Shown one piece after another: positions 17,191 through 25,018 of a stretch of DNA of 64,000 nucleotides. The notes beneath the pieces were generated by a model, which ran no database searches, was not told where the DNA came from, and was given only the letters and a program-made list of their open reading frames with translations. The DNA comes from Roseisolibacter agri (GTDB lineage: Bacteria > Gemmatimonadota > Gemmatimonadetes > Gemmatimonadales > Gemmatimonadaceae). The DNA lies in NCBI RefSeq assembly GCF_030159095.1, contig NZ_BRXS01000006.1, positions 124,001-188,000 on the forward strand, given 5' to 3'. Both the position numbers and the translations under genes were made by a program. Position 1 is the first letter of the stretch. Every line of letters begins with the position of its first letter.

Positions 17191-17892
17191 ATGCCCCGCC
17201 CCGAGATCATCGCCCACCGCGGCACCCCGCGCGTGCACCCGGAGAACTCCCTGCCCGGCTTCGCCCGCGCGCTCGAGCTGGGGGTGGACGGGATCGAGCT
17301 GGACGTGCACCTGACCCGCGACGGCGTGCCGGTGGTCCATCACGATCCGGACCTGGGCCCCGGCGCGGAGTCGCCGGTCGCGGGGCGCCGCATCGTCGAC
17401 CTCACGCTCGACGAGCTGCGGACGCACGCCCTCGCGCCCGGGGTCCCGGTGCCGACGCTGGCCGAGGTGTGCGCGCTGGCGGACGGGCGCGCGGTCCTGT
17501 ACGTCGAGGTGAAGGCGCGCGACGCGGAGGACGCCGTGGCGGCGCTCCTGGCCGCGCGCGGCGACCGCACCCCCGTCCACAGCTTCGACCACCGCGTCTC
17601 GCGCGGTGTGCGCGACCGCGCGCCCGCGACGCCCGTCGGCGTGCTCTCGGTGAGCTACCTCGTGGACACGATCGGCGCGATGCGCGCGGCGGACGCGCGC
17701 GACCTCTGGCAGCACTGGAGCATGATCGACGCGCCGCTGGTGGAGAGCGTCCACGCCGCCGGCGGCCGCGTGATCGCCTGGACGGTGAACGATCCCGCGC
17801 ACGCGGTCGCCCTCGCGCGCATGGGCGTCGACGGCGTCTGCACGGACCTGCCCGACCAGATGGCGGCCGCGCTCGCGCCGCGCATCTCCTGA
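17191..17892 (+). CDS. Glycerophosphodiester phosphodiesterase
   Basis: A 233-residue GDPD-family enzyme that hydrolyses glycerophosphodiesters to glycerol-3-phosphate and an alcohol. The catalytic and metal residues are visible: AHRG at 8-11, HPENS, ELDVHLTRDGVPVVHHD, and the late ERMGVD-type segment ARMGVDGVCTDLPD with IAWTVND. No signal peptide, so probably cytoplasmic. It is divergent from the sigma-factor operon and 32 nt before the amidohydrolase gene. Confidence 0.92.
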   Translation: MPRPEIIAHRGTPRVHPENSLPGFARALELGVDGIELDVHLTRDGVPVVHHDPDLGPGAESPVAGRRIVDLTLDELRTHALAPGVPVPTLAEVCALADGRAVLYVEVKARDAEDAVAALLAARGDRTPVHSFDHRVSRGVRDRAPATPVGVLSVSYLVDTIGAMRAADARDLWQHWSMIDAPLVESVHAAGGRVIAWTVNDPAHAVALARMGVDGVCTDLPDQMAAALAPRIS

Positions 17893-17924
17893 TCCCCACC
17901 CCTGAGCGGAGGACCCGTCTCTCG

Positions 17925-19418
17925 ATGCGCATGGCCGCCCCACGATCCTCACCCGCCACCGCCGCGCTGCTCGCCGGCGCGCTCGCGGTCACGCTCGGCG
18001 CGTGCGCGCGCTCGCGCGCGGCGACGCCGAGCACCGGCGCCACGCCGGCGCAGTCCGCCACGACGGCGTCTCCCGCGACACCTGCGGGTGCCGCGCGCAG
18101 CGGTCCCGGCGCCGGGGCCCTCTCGCAGCCGAACGCGGATCCGTTCCCGAGCACGTATCGCGTCGCGGCGACGCGACCGACGGTCATCCGCAACGTCACC
18201 ATCATGACGGCAGCCGGACCGTCGATCCGCAACGGCGCCATCCTGCTGCGCGACGGCAAGGTCGCGGCGGTCGGCGCGACGGTCGACGCGCCGGCGGACG
18301 CCGTGGTGATCGACGGCGGCGGGCGATTCGTCACGCCCGGCATCATCGACACGCACTCGCACCTCGGCGTCTATCCGGCGCCGGGCACGCAGGCGCTGAG
18401 CGACGGCAACGAGGCCACCAACCCGGTGACCGCGAACGTCTGGGCGGAGCACTCGGTCTGGCCGCAGGACCCGCAGTTCCCGCGCAACCTCGCGGGCGGC
18501 GTGACGACGCTGCAGGTGCTGCCTGGCTCCGCGAACCTGATCGGCGGACGCAGCGTGGTGCTCAAGGTCGTGCCGTCGCGCACCGTGCAGGGGATGAAGT
18601 TCCCCGGCGCGAAGTACGGGCTGAAGATGGCGTGCGGCGAGAACCCCAAGCGCGTGTACGCGAGCCGCGGCCCGTCGACGCGCATGGGCAACGTCGCGGG
18701 CTACCGCGCGGCGTGGATCGGCGCCGAGGCGTACCGACGTCGCTGGGACGCGTGGCTGGCGGGCAACCGCAGCGGCGACGCGCCGGCGCGCGACCTCGGG
18801 CAGGAGACGCTGGCGGAGGTGCTGCGCGGGAACATCCTCGTGCACAACCACTGCTACCGCGCCGACGAGATGCAGATTATGACAGATGTGTCACGAGAGT
18901 TCGGCTACAAGATCAGGTCTTTCCACCACGGTGTGGAGGCCTACAAGATCGCCGATCTGCTCGCACGTGACTCAATCTCGGCGTCGATCTGGTCCGACTG
19001 GGGCGCGTTCAAGATGGAGGCGCTCGATGGCGTACAGGGCAACCTTGCTCTCGTCCACAAGGCCGGAGCCATCGCCATCGTTCACAGCGATGACCCGTCG
19101 GGTTCGCAGCGCCTCCTTCAAGAGGCTGCGAAGGGTATCGCGGCGGGGCGGCGCCTGGGGATCGACATCCCTGAGGACGAGGCGATCAAGTGGGTGACCT
19201 GGAACGCCGCTTGGGCGCTGGGTCTGCAGGACCGCATCGGGTCGCTTGAGGTGGGAAAGAACGCCGACGTGGTGCTCTGGTCCGGCAACCCGTTCTCCGT
19301 CTACACGCGCGCCGAGAAAGTCTGGATCGACGGCACGCTGTACTACGACCGTAGCGACCCGCGCCAGCAGTGGAGAACGGACTTTGAGCTGGGTTTCGTT
19401 CCCGCCGCGCCAAGGTAG
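17925..19418 (+). CDS. Amidohydrolase lipoprotein; last 181 codons supplied by inserted element
   Basis: A 497-residue metal-dependent hydrolase of the imidazolonepropionase-like amidohydrolase group, exported as a lipoprotein (lipobox VTLGAC, Cys27). Metal ligands include HSH at His144/His146 and later VHNHC, SFHHG and VHSDD. The gene is a hybrid. Up to codon 316 (GACGAGATG at 18864-18872) it has the local high-GC codon use. From 18873 it changes to lower GC: 29 of the first 60 bases are G or C, against 36 of 60 in the resident copy at 22064. The frame is unbroken, so an intact enzyme is predicted. The original 3' end lies at 22055-22615. The substrate is unknown. Confidence 0.88.
   Translation: MRMAAPRSSPATAALLAGALAVTLGACARSRAATPSTGATPAQSATTASPATPAGAARSGPGAGALSQPNADPFPSTYRVAATRPTVIRNVTIMTAAGPSIRNGAILLRDGKVAAVGATVDAPADAVVIDGGGRFVTPGIIDTHSHLGVYPAPGTQALSDGNEATNPVTANVWAEHSVWPQDPQFPRNLAGGVTTLQVLPGSANLIGGRSVVLKVVPSRTVQGMKFPGAKYGLKMACGENPKRVYASRGPSTRMGNVAGYRAAWIGAEAYRRRWDAWLAGNRSGDAPARDLGQETLAEVLRGNILVHNHCYRADEMQIMTDVSREFGYKIRSFHHGVEAYKIADLLARDSISASIWSDWGAFKMEALDGVQGNLALVHKAGAIAIVHSDDPSGSQRLLQEAAKGIAAGRRLGIDIPEDEAIKWVTWNAAWALGLQDRIGSLEVGKNADVVLWSGNPFSVYTRAEKVWIDGTLYYDRSDPRQQWRTDFELGFVPAAPR
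18864..18872 (+). repeat. Left junction 9-mer GACGAGATG
   Basis: Codons Asp-Glu-Met of the amidohydrolase; the same 9 bases recur at 22055-22063. They mark the left edge of the inserted element. They could be a target-site duplication, or the crossover site of homology-based insertion, since the codons are part of the gene itself. Confidence 0.75.
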
Positions 19419-19442
19419 TCAGTAGCACCCGCACGATCATGG

Positions 19443-19460
19443 GTGCGCGACGCCGCGCAC
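19443..19460. terminator. Short hairpin between amidohydrolase end and OLD gene
   Basis: 7-bp stem GTGCGCG/CGCGCAC with ACGC loop, 25 nt after the amidohydrolase stop. It may end transcription of the repaired gene so that the nuclease is expressed separately. No T-run. Confidence 0.4.
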
Positions 19461-19493
19461 GAACCGGAATGATGTCCAGCACGAGCTATCCTC

Positions 19494-21539
19494 ATGCTCC
19501 TCAGCCAAGTCGAAGTCAATCAGTTCAAGTCAATCGAGAAGCCGCTCACGGTTTCAATCGACCCGAACGTCACCGTGTTCGTCGGCATGAACGAGGCCGG
19601 CAAGTCGGCGTTTCTCCAGGCGCTGCACAAGTCGGATTCGGTCGACGACAGCGACTCCTTCAACCCCGTCGCCGACTACCCACGCCGCGCCCTGACGACC
19701 TACCTGAAGGAGCACGGCGCAGGGAACGTCGCTGTGGCGACCGAACTCACGTACACGCTGTCGGACGATGAGATTGCCGAAATCAATCGTACGTACGGAA
19801 CGTCTCTGCCGAAGAACGCCGAGTTCTCCGTAGAGCATAAGTACGACAACACGATTGCCATCGGGCTTGACGTCGATGAGGAGCCGGTTGTGAAGCGTCT
19901 CGTCGCGAACGCGTCGCTGAGCAAGGATGCACGAGACGCCGCCGATGGCGCGAAAGACGTTCGTGACCTCGCCGAGAGGCTTTCCGATATCGAAGGCACC
20001 GACGCAGACGACGCGTTTCTTGCGGAACTTCAGGGGCGAATCAAGGCAGCCTCGGACAACTGGAAGAGCGTCGTCGCTAATGAAGTCTGGCGTAACTACC
20101 TCAAGCCGCGCCTTCCGAAGTTCCTATACTTCGACGATTACCACATGCTGCCCGGAAAGGTCAACCTCGCTGACCTTGCCGCGCGCAGTAAGGCTGCGAA
20201 GAATGACCCGAGCCGCCTGACGACAGCACACCGAGGGGTGCTCGCGCTGCTCCGCATGGCGGACATCGACCTGGCTGACCTCTCAAACCCGGACGGGTAC
20301 GAGACGATCAAAGCGAAGCTCGAAGGAATCTCGAACTCGATCACGGACCAGGTTTTTGAGTACTGGAAGCAGAACGAGAATCTCGAAGTCGAGTTCGACA
20401 TCCGAGCTGATGCCAAGGAAGAGCCACCGTTCAACGATGGCCCGAACCTGTACATCCGCATCCGCAACAAGCGGCATCGTGTAACCGTCCCGTTCGACCA
20501 GCGCAGCAAAGGCTTCATCTGGTTTTTCAGCTTCCTCGTGTGGTTCGACAGCATCCAGCACCAGGTCGCCAATCCTGACGGAACACCGCCAGGCCTCATC
20601 CTCCTGCTCGATGAACCGGGCCTCAGCCTCCACGCGTTGGCGCAGGCGGACTTTCTCGCCTACATCGAACAGTTGTCAGCAAATCATCAGGTGCTCTACA
20701 CGACACACTCGCCCTTCATGGTCGAGTCAGCGCGCTTTGAGCGTGTACGGGTCGTGGAGGACCGAGTTGCGGTTGGTACGGTCATCAGCGAGAACGTGTC
20801 GGGCTCCAGCCCGCGAACGCTCTTTCCGCTTCAAGCCGCCTTAGGCTACACAATCGCGCAGAACCTGTTCATCTCGAAGCGCAACCTCCTGGTTGAGGGG
20901 CCCGCCGATTTGATCTACCTGCGGTTCGGGTCTGCGAAGGTTGAAAACGCTGGGCTTGAGGCGCTTCGAGACGACGTAACAATCGTTCCGACCGGGGGGC
21001 TGGATAAGGTCGCGACTTTCATCGCGCTCCTTGGTGCCAATGAGTTGGAACTCGTTGTCGTCCATGACTCCGCCGGCGCTCCCGATACTCGGCTTGGCGA
21101 TCTCGTCCGCGAGAAGCTGCTGCCACAGAAGGCTATTCTGACGTATGGCGACGTGGTTTCGCCGGCGTCGAAGAAGGGCGGTGCCAAGGCCGGTGCGACA
21201 CCGCTGCACGCGGGTCCTGCCGACGTTGAGGACATCTTTACCGTGGCCGAGTACTTGAGCCTCTTCAACGGCGCATTCGCGGCCTCCCTACCGAAGCCGG
21301 TGACTGAAGCCGATCTGCCTCCTGGTGATCGGATCGTGGACCGACTGACCCGGTACCTCAAGTCGAATGGCATTCAGCTTCGAGCGAAGGGCGGGTATAA
21401 CCACTACGCGGTCGCGGCGTACCTCGCGTCGAACCCGCTCGCGACTCTCGACCCTGCGACACTCGCACGCTTCGGAGCCCTCTTCAAACGCGTGAATCCC
21501 CTCTTCTCCGCGCCGGACGACGAGGACGAAGGGGAATAG
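19494..21539 (+). CDS. OLD-family ATP-dependent endonuclease (ATPase + TOPRIM)
   Basis: A 681-residue protein with an ABC-type ATPase: Walker A GMNEAGKS at 31-38, a long helical insertion, Walker B LILLLDEPGLSLH with Asp373/Glu374, and H-loop TTHSPFM. A TOPRIM nuclease domain follows, with LLVEGPAD (Glu468) and a later acidic strand VVVHDSAG (Asp525). In most TOPRIM proteins the second motif is DxD; here only one Asp is clear. OLD proteins (P2 Old, GajA) are ATP-regulated DNA nucleases in anti-phage defence. No GajB-like helicase adjoins, so it acts alone or not at all. GC and codon use differ sharply from the neighbours, indicating transfer. Start: ATG at 19494, which begins the conserved MLLSQVEVNQFKSI strand. 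Confidence 0.88.
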   Translation: MLLSQVEVNQFKSIEKPLTVSIDPNVTVFVGMNEAGKSAFLQALHKSDSVDDSDSFNPVADYPRRALTTYLKEHGAGNVAVATELTYTLSDDEIAEINRTYGTSLPKNAEFSVEHKYDNTIAIGLDVDEEPVVKRLVANASLSKDARDAADGAKDVRDLAERLSDIEGTDADDAFLAELQGRIKAASDNWKSVVANEVWRNYLKPRLPKFLYFDDYHMLPGKVNLADLAARSKAAKNDPSRLTTAHRGVLALLRMADIDLADLSNPDGYETIKAKLEGISNSITDQVFEYWKQNENLEVEFDIRADAKEEPPFNDGPNLYIRIRNKRHRVTVPFDQRSKGFIWFFSFLVWFDSIQHQVANPDGTPPGLILLLDEPGLSLHALAQADFLAYIEQLSANHQVLYTTHSPFMVESARFERVRVVEDRVAVGTVISENVSGSSPRTLFPLQAALGYTIAQNLFISKRNLLVEGPADLIYLRFGSAKVENAGLEALRDDVTIVPTGGLDKVATFIALLGANELELVVVHDSAGAPDTRLGDLVREKLLPQKAILTYGDVVSPASKKGGAKAGATPLHAGPADVEDIFTVAEYLSLFNGAFAASLPKPVTEADLPPGDRIVDRLTRYLKSNGIQLRAKGGYNHYAVAAYLASNPLATLDPATLARFGALFKRVNPLFSAPDDEDEGE

Positions 21540-21741
21540 TCCCTCCTTGCTAGTCGCCACTGACCGACCGGGGATCGTATGGACGACCGCCTTAGGCTGG
21601 CGAGTCTGCCGTAGATCCCTCAGTCGGGTCAGGCTGTAGCAACCATTCAGGTAATGGTCGTCGCGGCACGAGCCGGTCAGATCAGAGCGAAGTCTGTCAT
21701 GTCAGCGCCGTGCTACCGAAAGCTCAGCGGTAGGCATGAGA
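21540..21741. other. Non-coding spacer of the element with two hairpins
   Basis: I see no convincing gene. It contains ACCATT-CAGGT-AATGGT (21642-21658) and CTACCG-N9-CGGTAG (21713-21733). The second sits just before the end of the minus-strand ORF and 180 nt after the nuclease stop, so it may terminate either. Confidence 0.4.
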
Positions 21742-22054
21742 CTACTTCGCGAGGCGCCTCGCCCATTCCCGGAAGTATGCATCGATAGCGGCCAAATCTC
21801 CGGTCGACTCTTGGACGAGCCAGAGCCATTCGCTGACACCCTGACCGCCTACACGTCGCTCGATCACGCCGCGATTTCGAGCGCCACCTCGCGAATAATC
21901 GAACGAGACGATGAAACCTGTTACCGTCGAGAAGATCGTGGCGCCTGAGTGGTCGCCCTCGCCACGATATAACGCCAACCAGTATTGGAGTTCCGTCGAC
22001 TCCGGGTTAGACGCGTCGGGCGATCGTCCACAACCGGCTGGCGAAGCTAATCCA
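21742..22054 (-). pseudogene. Possible truncated minus-strand ORF at the element's right end
   Basis: An open frame whose C-terminal ~90 residues look protein-like (TELQYWLALYRGEGDHSGAT, later EWLWLVQES and a closing DAYFREWARRLAK). Its base composition resembles the nuclease gene. No ATG or GTG start occurs before the right junction; a TTG at 21976-21978 would give about 78 residues. It may be the 3' remnant of a gene cut by the right boundary. I do not recognise the family. A plus-strand frame from ATG 21911 runs into the amidohydrolase fragment and is an alternative reading of the same DNA. Confidence 0.35.
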
Positions 22055-22063
22055 GACGAGATG
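22055..22063 (+). repeat. Right junction 9-mer GACGAGATG
   Basis: Exact copy of 18864-18872, at the point where the resident amidohydrolase sequence resumes. About 20 nt further upstream, GTCCACAAC (22026-22034) resembles GTGCACAAC at 18840-18848 of the host gene, so a little more host-like sequence may lie at this edge. Confidence 0.7.
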
Positions 22064-22615
22064 GCGCAGATGATCGACATCGCGAAGGAGTTCGGGTACA
22101 GGATCCGCAGCTTCCACCACGGAGTGGAGGCGTACAAGATCGCCGACCTGCTGGCGCGCGACTCGATCTCGGCGTCCATCTGGTCCGACTGGGGCGGCTT
22201 CAAGATGGAGGCGCTCGACGGCGTGAAGGCGAACCTCCCGATGGTGCACCGGGCCGGCGCGCGCGCGATCGTGCACTCGGACGATCCGTCCGGCTCGCAG
22301 CGGCTGCTGCAGGAGGCCGCGAAGGCGATCGCCGCCGGCCGGCAGATCGGCATCGAGGTCACCGACGACGAAGCGATCCGCTGGGTGACGATCAACGCCG
22401 CGTGGGCCCTCGGCCTCGACGACCGCATCGGGTCGTTGGAGGTCGGCAAGAACGCCGACGTCGTGCTCTGGTCGGCCAACCCGTTCAGCGTCTACGCACG
22501 CCCGGAGAAGGTGTGGATCGACGGCACGATGTACTTCGACCGCAGCGACCCGCGCCAGCAGTGGCGCACGGACTTCGAGCTGGGCTTCGTGCCGGCGAAC
22601 GGAGGGACGCGCTGA
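22055..22615 (+). pseudogene. Displaced original 3' end of the amidohydrolase
   Basis: Encodes DEM plus 183 residues that align without gaps, apart from the last few residues, to the functional C-terminus at 18873-19418. Identity is roughly 80% by eye, with many silent changes. It keeps the SFHHGVEAYK and VHSDDPSG metal and active-site segments. Base composition matches the host. Its TGA overlaps the ATG of the next amidohydrolase (TGATG), the normal operon arrangement. It has no native start. An ATG at 21911 in element DNA is in frame and could give a 234-residue fusion, but nothing else supports translation. Confidence 0.85.
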
Positions 22616-23895
22616 TGCGCCGCCTCATCACCGCGCTCGCCGCGACCGCCGTCCTCGGCGCGCCGCTGGCCGCGCAGACGATCGCCATCACGGGCGGCAC
22701 CGTGTATCCGGTGTCGGGCCCGAAGCTGGAGAATGCCACGGTCCTGATGCGCGACGGGCGCATCGTGGCCGTCGGCACGAACGTCACGATCCCCGCCGGC
22801 GCGCAGCGCATCGACGCCACGGGCAAGTGGGTGACGCCGGGCCTCGTGAACGCGTACACGCAGCTCGGCGTCGTCGAGGTCGGCGCGGTGACCGAGACGC
22901 GCGACGTGAGCGCGCGCGGCCGCGACGCCATCTCCGCGGCGTTCACCGTGTGGGATGGCCTCAATCCCGCCAGCGTGCTGCTCGCCCCGGCGCGCAACGA
23001 GGGCGTGACCACCGTCGGCGTGATCCCGGGCAGCGGATTGATCGCCGGACAGGCCGCGATCGTCGACCTCGTCGACGGCACCGCGACGGACATGGTGCGT
23101 CGCGCACCCGTGGCGATGGTCGCGACGATGACGCCGCCCGGTGGCCAGGGCAACGTGCCCGCGTCCCGCGGCGAGCTGCAGGTGCGCCTGCGCGAGATCC
23201 TGAGCGACGTGCGCGCCTACATGCGCAACAGGGCCGCGTACGAGCGCGCCGAGTCGCGCGAGCTGGCGGTGAGCCGCGCGGACCTCGAGGCGCTGATCCC
23301 CGTCGTGCAGGGGCGGCTCCCGATGCTCGTGCAGGCCGATCGCGCGAGCGACATCGACGCGGCGCTGCGCCTGTCGCGCGAGTTCGGCTTCAAGCTGATC
23401 GTCGGCGGCGGCGCGGAGGCGTGGCAGGTCGCCGATCGCCTGAAGGCGGCGAACGTGCCCGTGCTCACCGGCGCGATGAGCAACCTCCCCTCGAGCTTCA
23501 CCACGCTCGGCGCGCGGCAGGAGAGCGTCGGCCTGCTGCGCCGCGCCGGCGTGAGCGTGGCCATCATCGGCAACGGCGGCGGCGACGAGGAGACGTTCAA
23601 CGCGCGCAACATCCGCTACGAGGCGGGCAACGCGGTCGCGTACGGCGCGACGTGGGACGACGCGCTGCGCGCGATCACGCTCGCACCGGCGGAGGTGTTC
23701 GGCGTCGCGGATCGCATCGGCTCCCTGGCGGTGGGCAAGGACGCGAACGTCGTCGTCTGGAGTGGCGACCCGTTCGAGTTCCGCACCGACGCGGAGCACG
23801 TGTTCATCCGCGGGCGCAGCGTGAAGGCGCCGTCGCGGCAGGACCAGCTGATGGAGCGCTACAAGACGCTGCCGCCGACGTACCGCACCCCCTGA
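22615..23895 (+). CDS. Amidohydrolase-like exported protein lacking metal histidines
   Basis: A 426-residue protein with signal peptide (MRRLITALAATAVLGAPLAAQ) and an amidohydrolase fold: composite beta segment TIAITGGTVYPVSG, barrel, and C-terminal DRIGSLAVGKDANVVVWSGDPFEF. The position that should read HxH after TPGL reads VNAYTQLG, and the late Asp motif is replaced by IIGNGGGDEE. It probably cannot bind the usual metals. It is translationally coupled to the preceding amidohydrolase fragment, so it was likely the partner of the intact enzyme. A non-catalytic subunit role is inference. Confidence 0.85.
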   Translation: MRRLITALAATAVLGAPLAAQTIAITGGTVYPVSGPKLENATVLMRDGRIVAVGTNVTIPAGAQRIDATGKWVTPGLVNAYTQLGVVEVGAVTETRDVSARGRDAISAAFTVWDGLNPASVLLAPARNEGVTTVGVIPGSGLIAGQAAIVDLVDGTATDMVRRAPVAMVATMTPPGGQGNVPASRGELQVRLREILSDVRAYMRNRAAYERAESRELAVSRADLEALIPVVQGRLPMLVQADRASDIDAALRLSREFGFKLIVGGGAEAWQVADRLKAANVPVLTGAMSNLPSSFTTLGARQESVGLLRRAGVSVAIIGNGGGDEETFNARNIRYEAGNAVAYGATWDDALRAITLAPAEVFGVADRIGSLAVGKDANVVVWSGDPFEFRTDAEHVFIRGRSVKAPSRQDQLMERYKTLPPTYRTP

Positions 23896-23920
23896 GCGCG
23901 TCGACGTGCGATACGAACAC

Positions 23921-23957
23921 GAAGGGGGCGCGGGCCCATGCGGCCCGCGCCCCCTTC
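23921..23957. terminator. 16-bp hairpin between convergent genes
   Basis: Perfect stem GAAGGGGGCGCGGGCC/GGCCCGCGCCCCCTTC with loop CATGC, between the second amidohydrolase (plus) and the coiled-coil protein (minus). It likely serves both directions. Confidence 0.75.
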
Positions 23958-23978
23958 GCGCTCAGGTGGCGGCTCGCG

Positions 23979-24533
23979 TCAGAGGTGCTCGCGGTTCCAC
24001 TCGTCGCGCTCGGACGGACGTCCGCCCGGCGCGTCGAAGGTGTCGGCGGCTCCGCCCGCGTGCGACGTCGTCCCGCCGGCGGCGGCGGCGCCGCCCGTGT
24101 CCACCGTGCCGTCCGGCCGGTGCGACGCCCCCGAGTTCCCGCCGAAGTCGGTCGCGCCCTCGGCCGTCGTGCTCGGCGCATCGGTGGAGGCGGTGCCGGC
24201 CGACGTGGTGCCGCTCGTCGAGGCGCTGGCCGTCGACGTGTCGTCCGCGCGCGGCGTGCGGCGCGTGATCGCGTCGAGCTCGGTCTCCAGGCGCGTCGCC
24301 TCGGCCTCGTGCTCGGTCAGCGTGGCGTGCAGCCGGGTGATCTCGGCGTCGTCGTCGATCGGGCGGCCATCGGTCCGGGCGCGCGAGTAGGCGTAGCCCA
24401 GGCGCTGCGCCGCCTTGTCGGCGAGCTGGCGGGCGCGCACCTGCTCGAGGCGGATGCGCCCCTCGTCGATCGCCTCCTGGGCGACCTTGCCGGCGCGGTC
24501 GAGCTCCTGCTTCACCTTGTCCCACAGTGCCAT
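23979..24533 (-). CDS. Coiled-coil protein with disordered Thr/Ser/Gly tail
   Basis: A 184-residue protein I cannot assign to a family. The first ~95 residues are charged and helical (WDKVKQELDRAGKVAQEAID, then heptad-like TEHEAEATRLETELDAITRR). The rest is low-complexity Ser/Thr/Ala/Gly ending in EWNREHL. No signal peptide or membrane segment. The N-terminus is well formed (MALWDKVKQEL). It has its own unit between two strong hairpins, upstream of nothing obvious and downstream of the rpmA terminator. Confidence 0.7.
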   Translation of the reverse strand: MALWDKVKQELDRAGKVAQEAIDEGRIRLEQVRARQLADKAAQRLGYAYSRARTDGRPIDDDAEITRLHATLTEHEAEATRLETELDAITRRTPRADDTSTASASTSGTTSAGTASTDAPSTTAEGATDFGGNSGASHRPDGTVDTGGAAAAGGTTSHAGGAADTFDAPGGRPSERDEWNREHL

Positions 24534-24639
24534 CGGACTCCTCCGGGAGAGCGGTCGTGGACCCTACGGCCTGCCGGGGTGCAAGGTTGCGGCCGGCCGG
24601 CGCGGGTGCCAGTCGGGAAAACCGGAGGACCGAAAACGC

Positions 24640-24670
24640 GAACGCCCCCGCGCGGGGCGCGGGGGCGTTC
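24640..24670 (-). terminator. Intrinsic terminator after rpmA
   Basis: 13-bp stem GAACGCCCCCGCG/CGCGGGGGCGTTC. On the minus strand it is followed by GCGTTTTCGG, a short T-run. It lies 37 nt after the rpmA stop. Confidence 0.8.
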
Positions 24671-24707
24671 GGCGATGTCGCGGGTGCAGCGGGGTGCTGC
24701 GGGCGGG

Positions 24708-25004
24708 TCAGGCCGACGCGGGCGCGTCGATCGAGACCTCGGCCGGCTGCTGCACCGGGTAGACGCTGACCTTCTGACGCGTCTTGCTCTTGTGCTCGAA
24801 CTTCACGACCCCGTCGATGAGCGAGTAGATCGTGTAGTCGCGGCCCAGCCCGACGTTGTTGCCGGGGTGCCACTTCGTGCCGCACTGGCGGACGATGATG
24901 TTGCCGGCGATGACCTTCTCGCCGCCGTACTTCTTGATCCCGCGGTACTGCGGATTCGAATCGCGGCCGTTCTTGGACGAGCCGACGCCCTTCTTATGTG
25001 CCAT
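24708..25004 (-). CDS. rpmA: 50S ribosomal protein L27
   Basis: A 98-residue ribosomal protein that reaches toward the peptidyl-transferase centre. Starts [17 protein letters not shown] with the family blocks [13 protein letters not shown] and [12 protein letters not shown]. The C-terminal tail ([15 protein letters not shown]) is slightly longer than in E. coli (85 residues). It follows rplU by 14 nt, the usual L21-L27 pair, and ends at an intrinsic terminator. Confidence 0.98.
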   Translation of the reverse strand: MAHKKGVGSSKNGRDSNPQYRGIKKYGGEKVIAGNIIVRQCGTKWHPGNNVGLGRDYTIYSLIDGVVKFEHKSKTRQKVSVYPVQQPAEVSIDAPASA

Positions 25005-25018
25005 TGTATCGCTCGCCG

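Larger units (their letters stand above)
18873..22063 (+). mobile_element. ~3.2 kb inserted element: amidohydrolase 3' end + OLD-family nuclease
   Basis: A low-GC segment interrupting the amidohydrolase gene. In order it carries 181 codons that complete the host gene in frame, a short hairpin, a 681-residue OLD-type ATPase/TOPRIM gene, a 200-nt spacer and a possible minus-strand ORF. It is bounded by identical GACGAGATG copies. The resident 3' end resumes at 22055 and still overlaps the downstream gene by TGATG, showing that the uninterrupted gene was once joined there. No integrase, transposase, terminal inverted repeats or second defence gene is visible. Element status is inferred from the gene duplication, base composition and direct repeats. 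Confidence 0.8.

Noticed and set aside
19494-21539. Gabija defence system (GajAB)
   Set aside because: The OLD protein resembles GajA in broad layout, but no UvrD-like GajB helicase is adjacent; the next coding sequence is the host amidohydrolase fragment.
18873-22063. Classical transposon, integrative element or intein
   Set aside because: No transposase or integrase gene, no terminal inverted repeats, no intein splice motifs, and the host protein is completed by a stop before the nuclease gene.
21911-22615. A 234-residue plus-strand fusion of element DNA to the displaced amidohydrolase end
   Set aside because: Its first 48 residues lack protein-like features and it has no good ribosome site; treated as a pseudogene with chance upstream opening, though expression cannot be excluded.
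22615-23895. Second amidohydrolase as a pseudogene
   Set aside because: The frame, signal peptide and operon overlap are intact; only the metal ligands are changed, so a non-catalytic role is more likely than decay.
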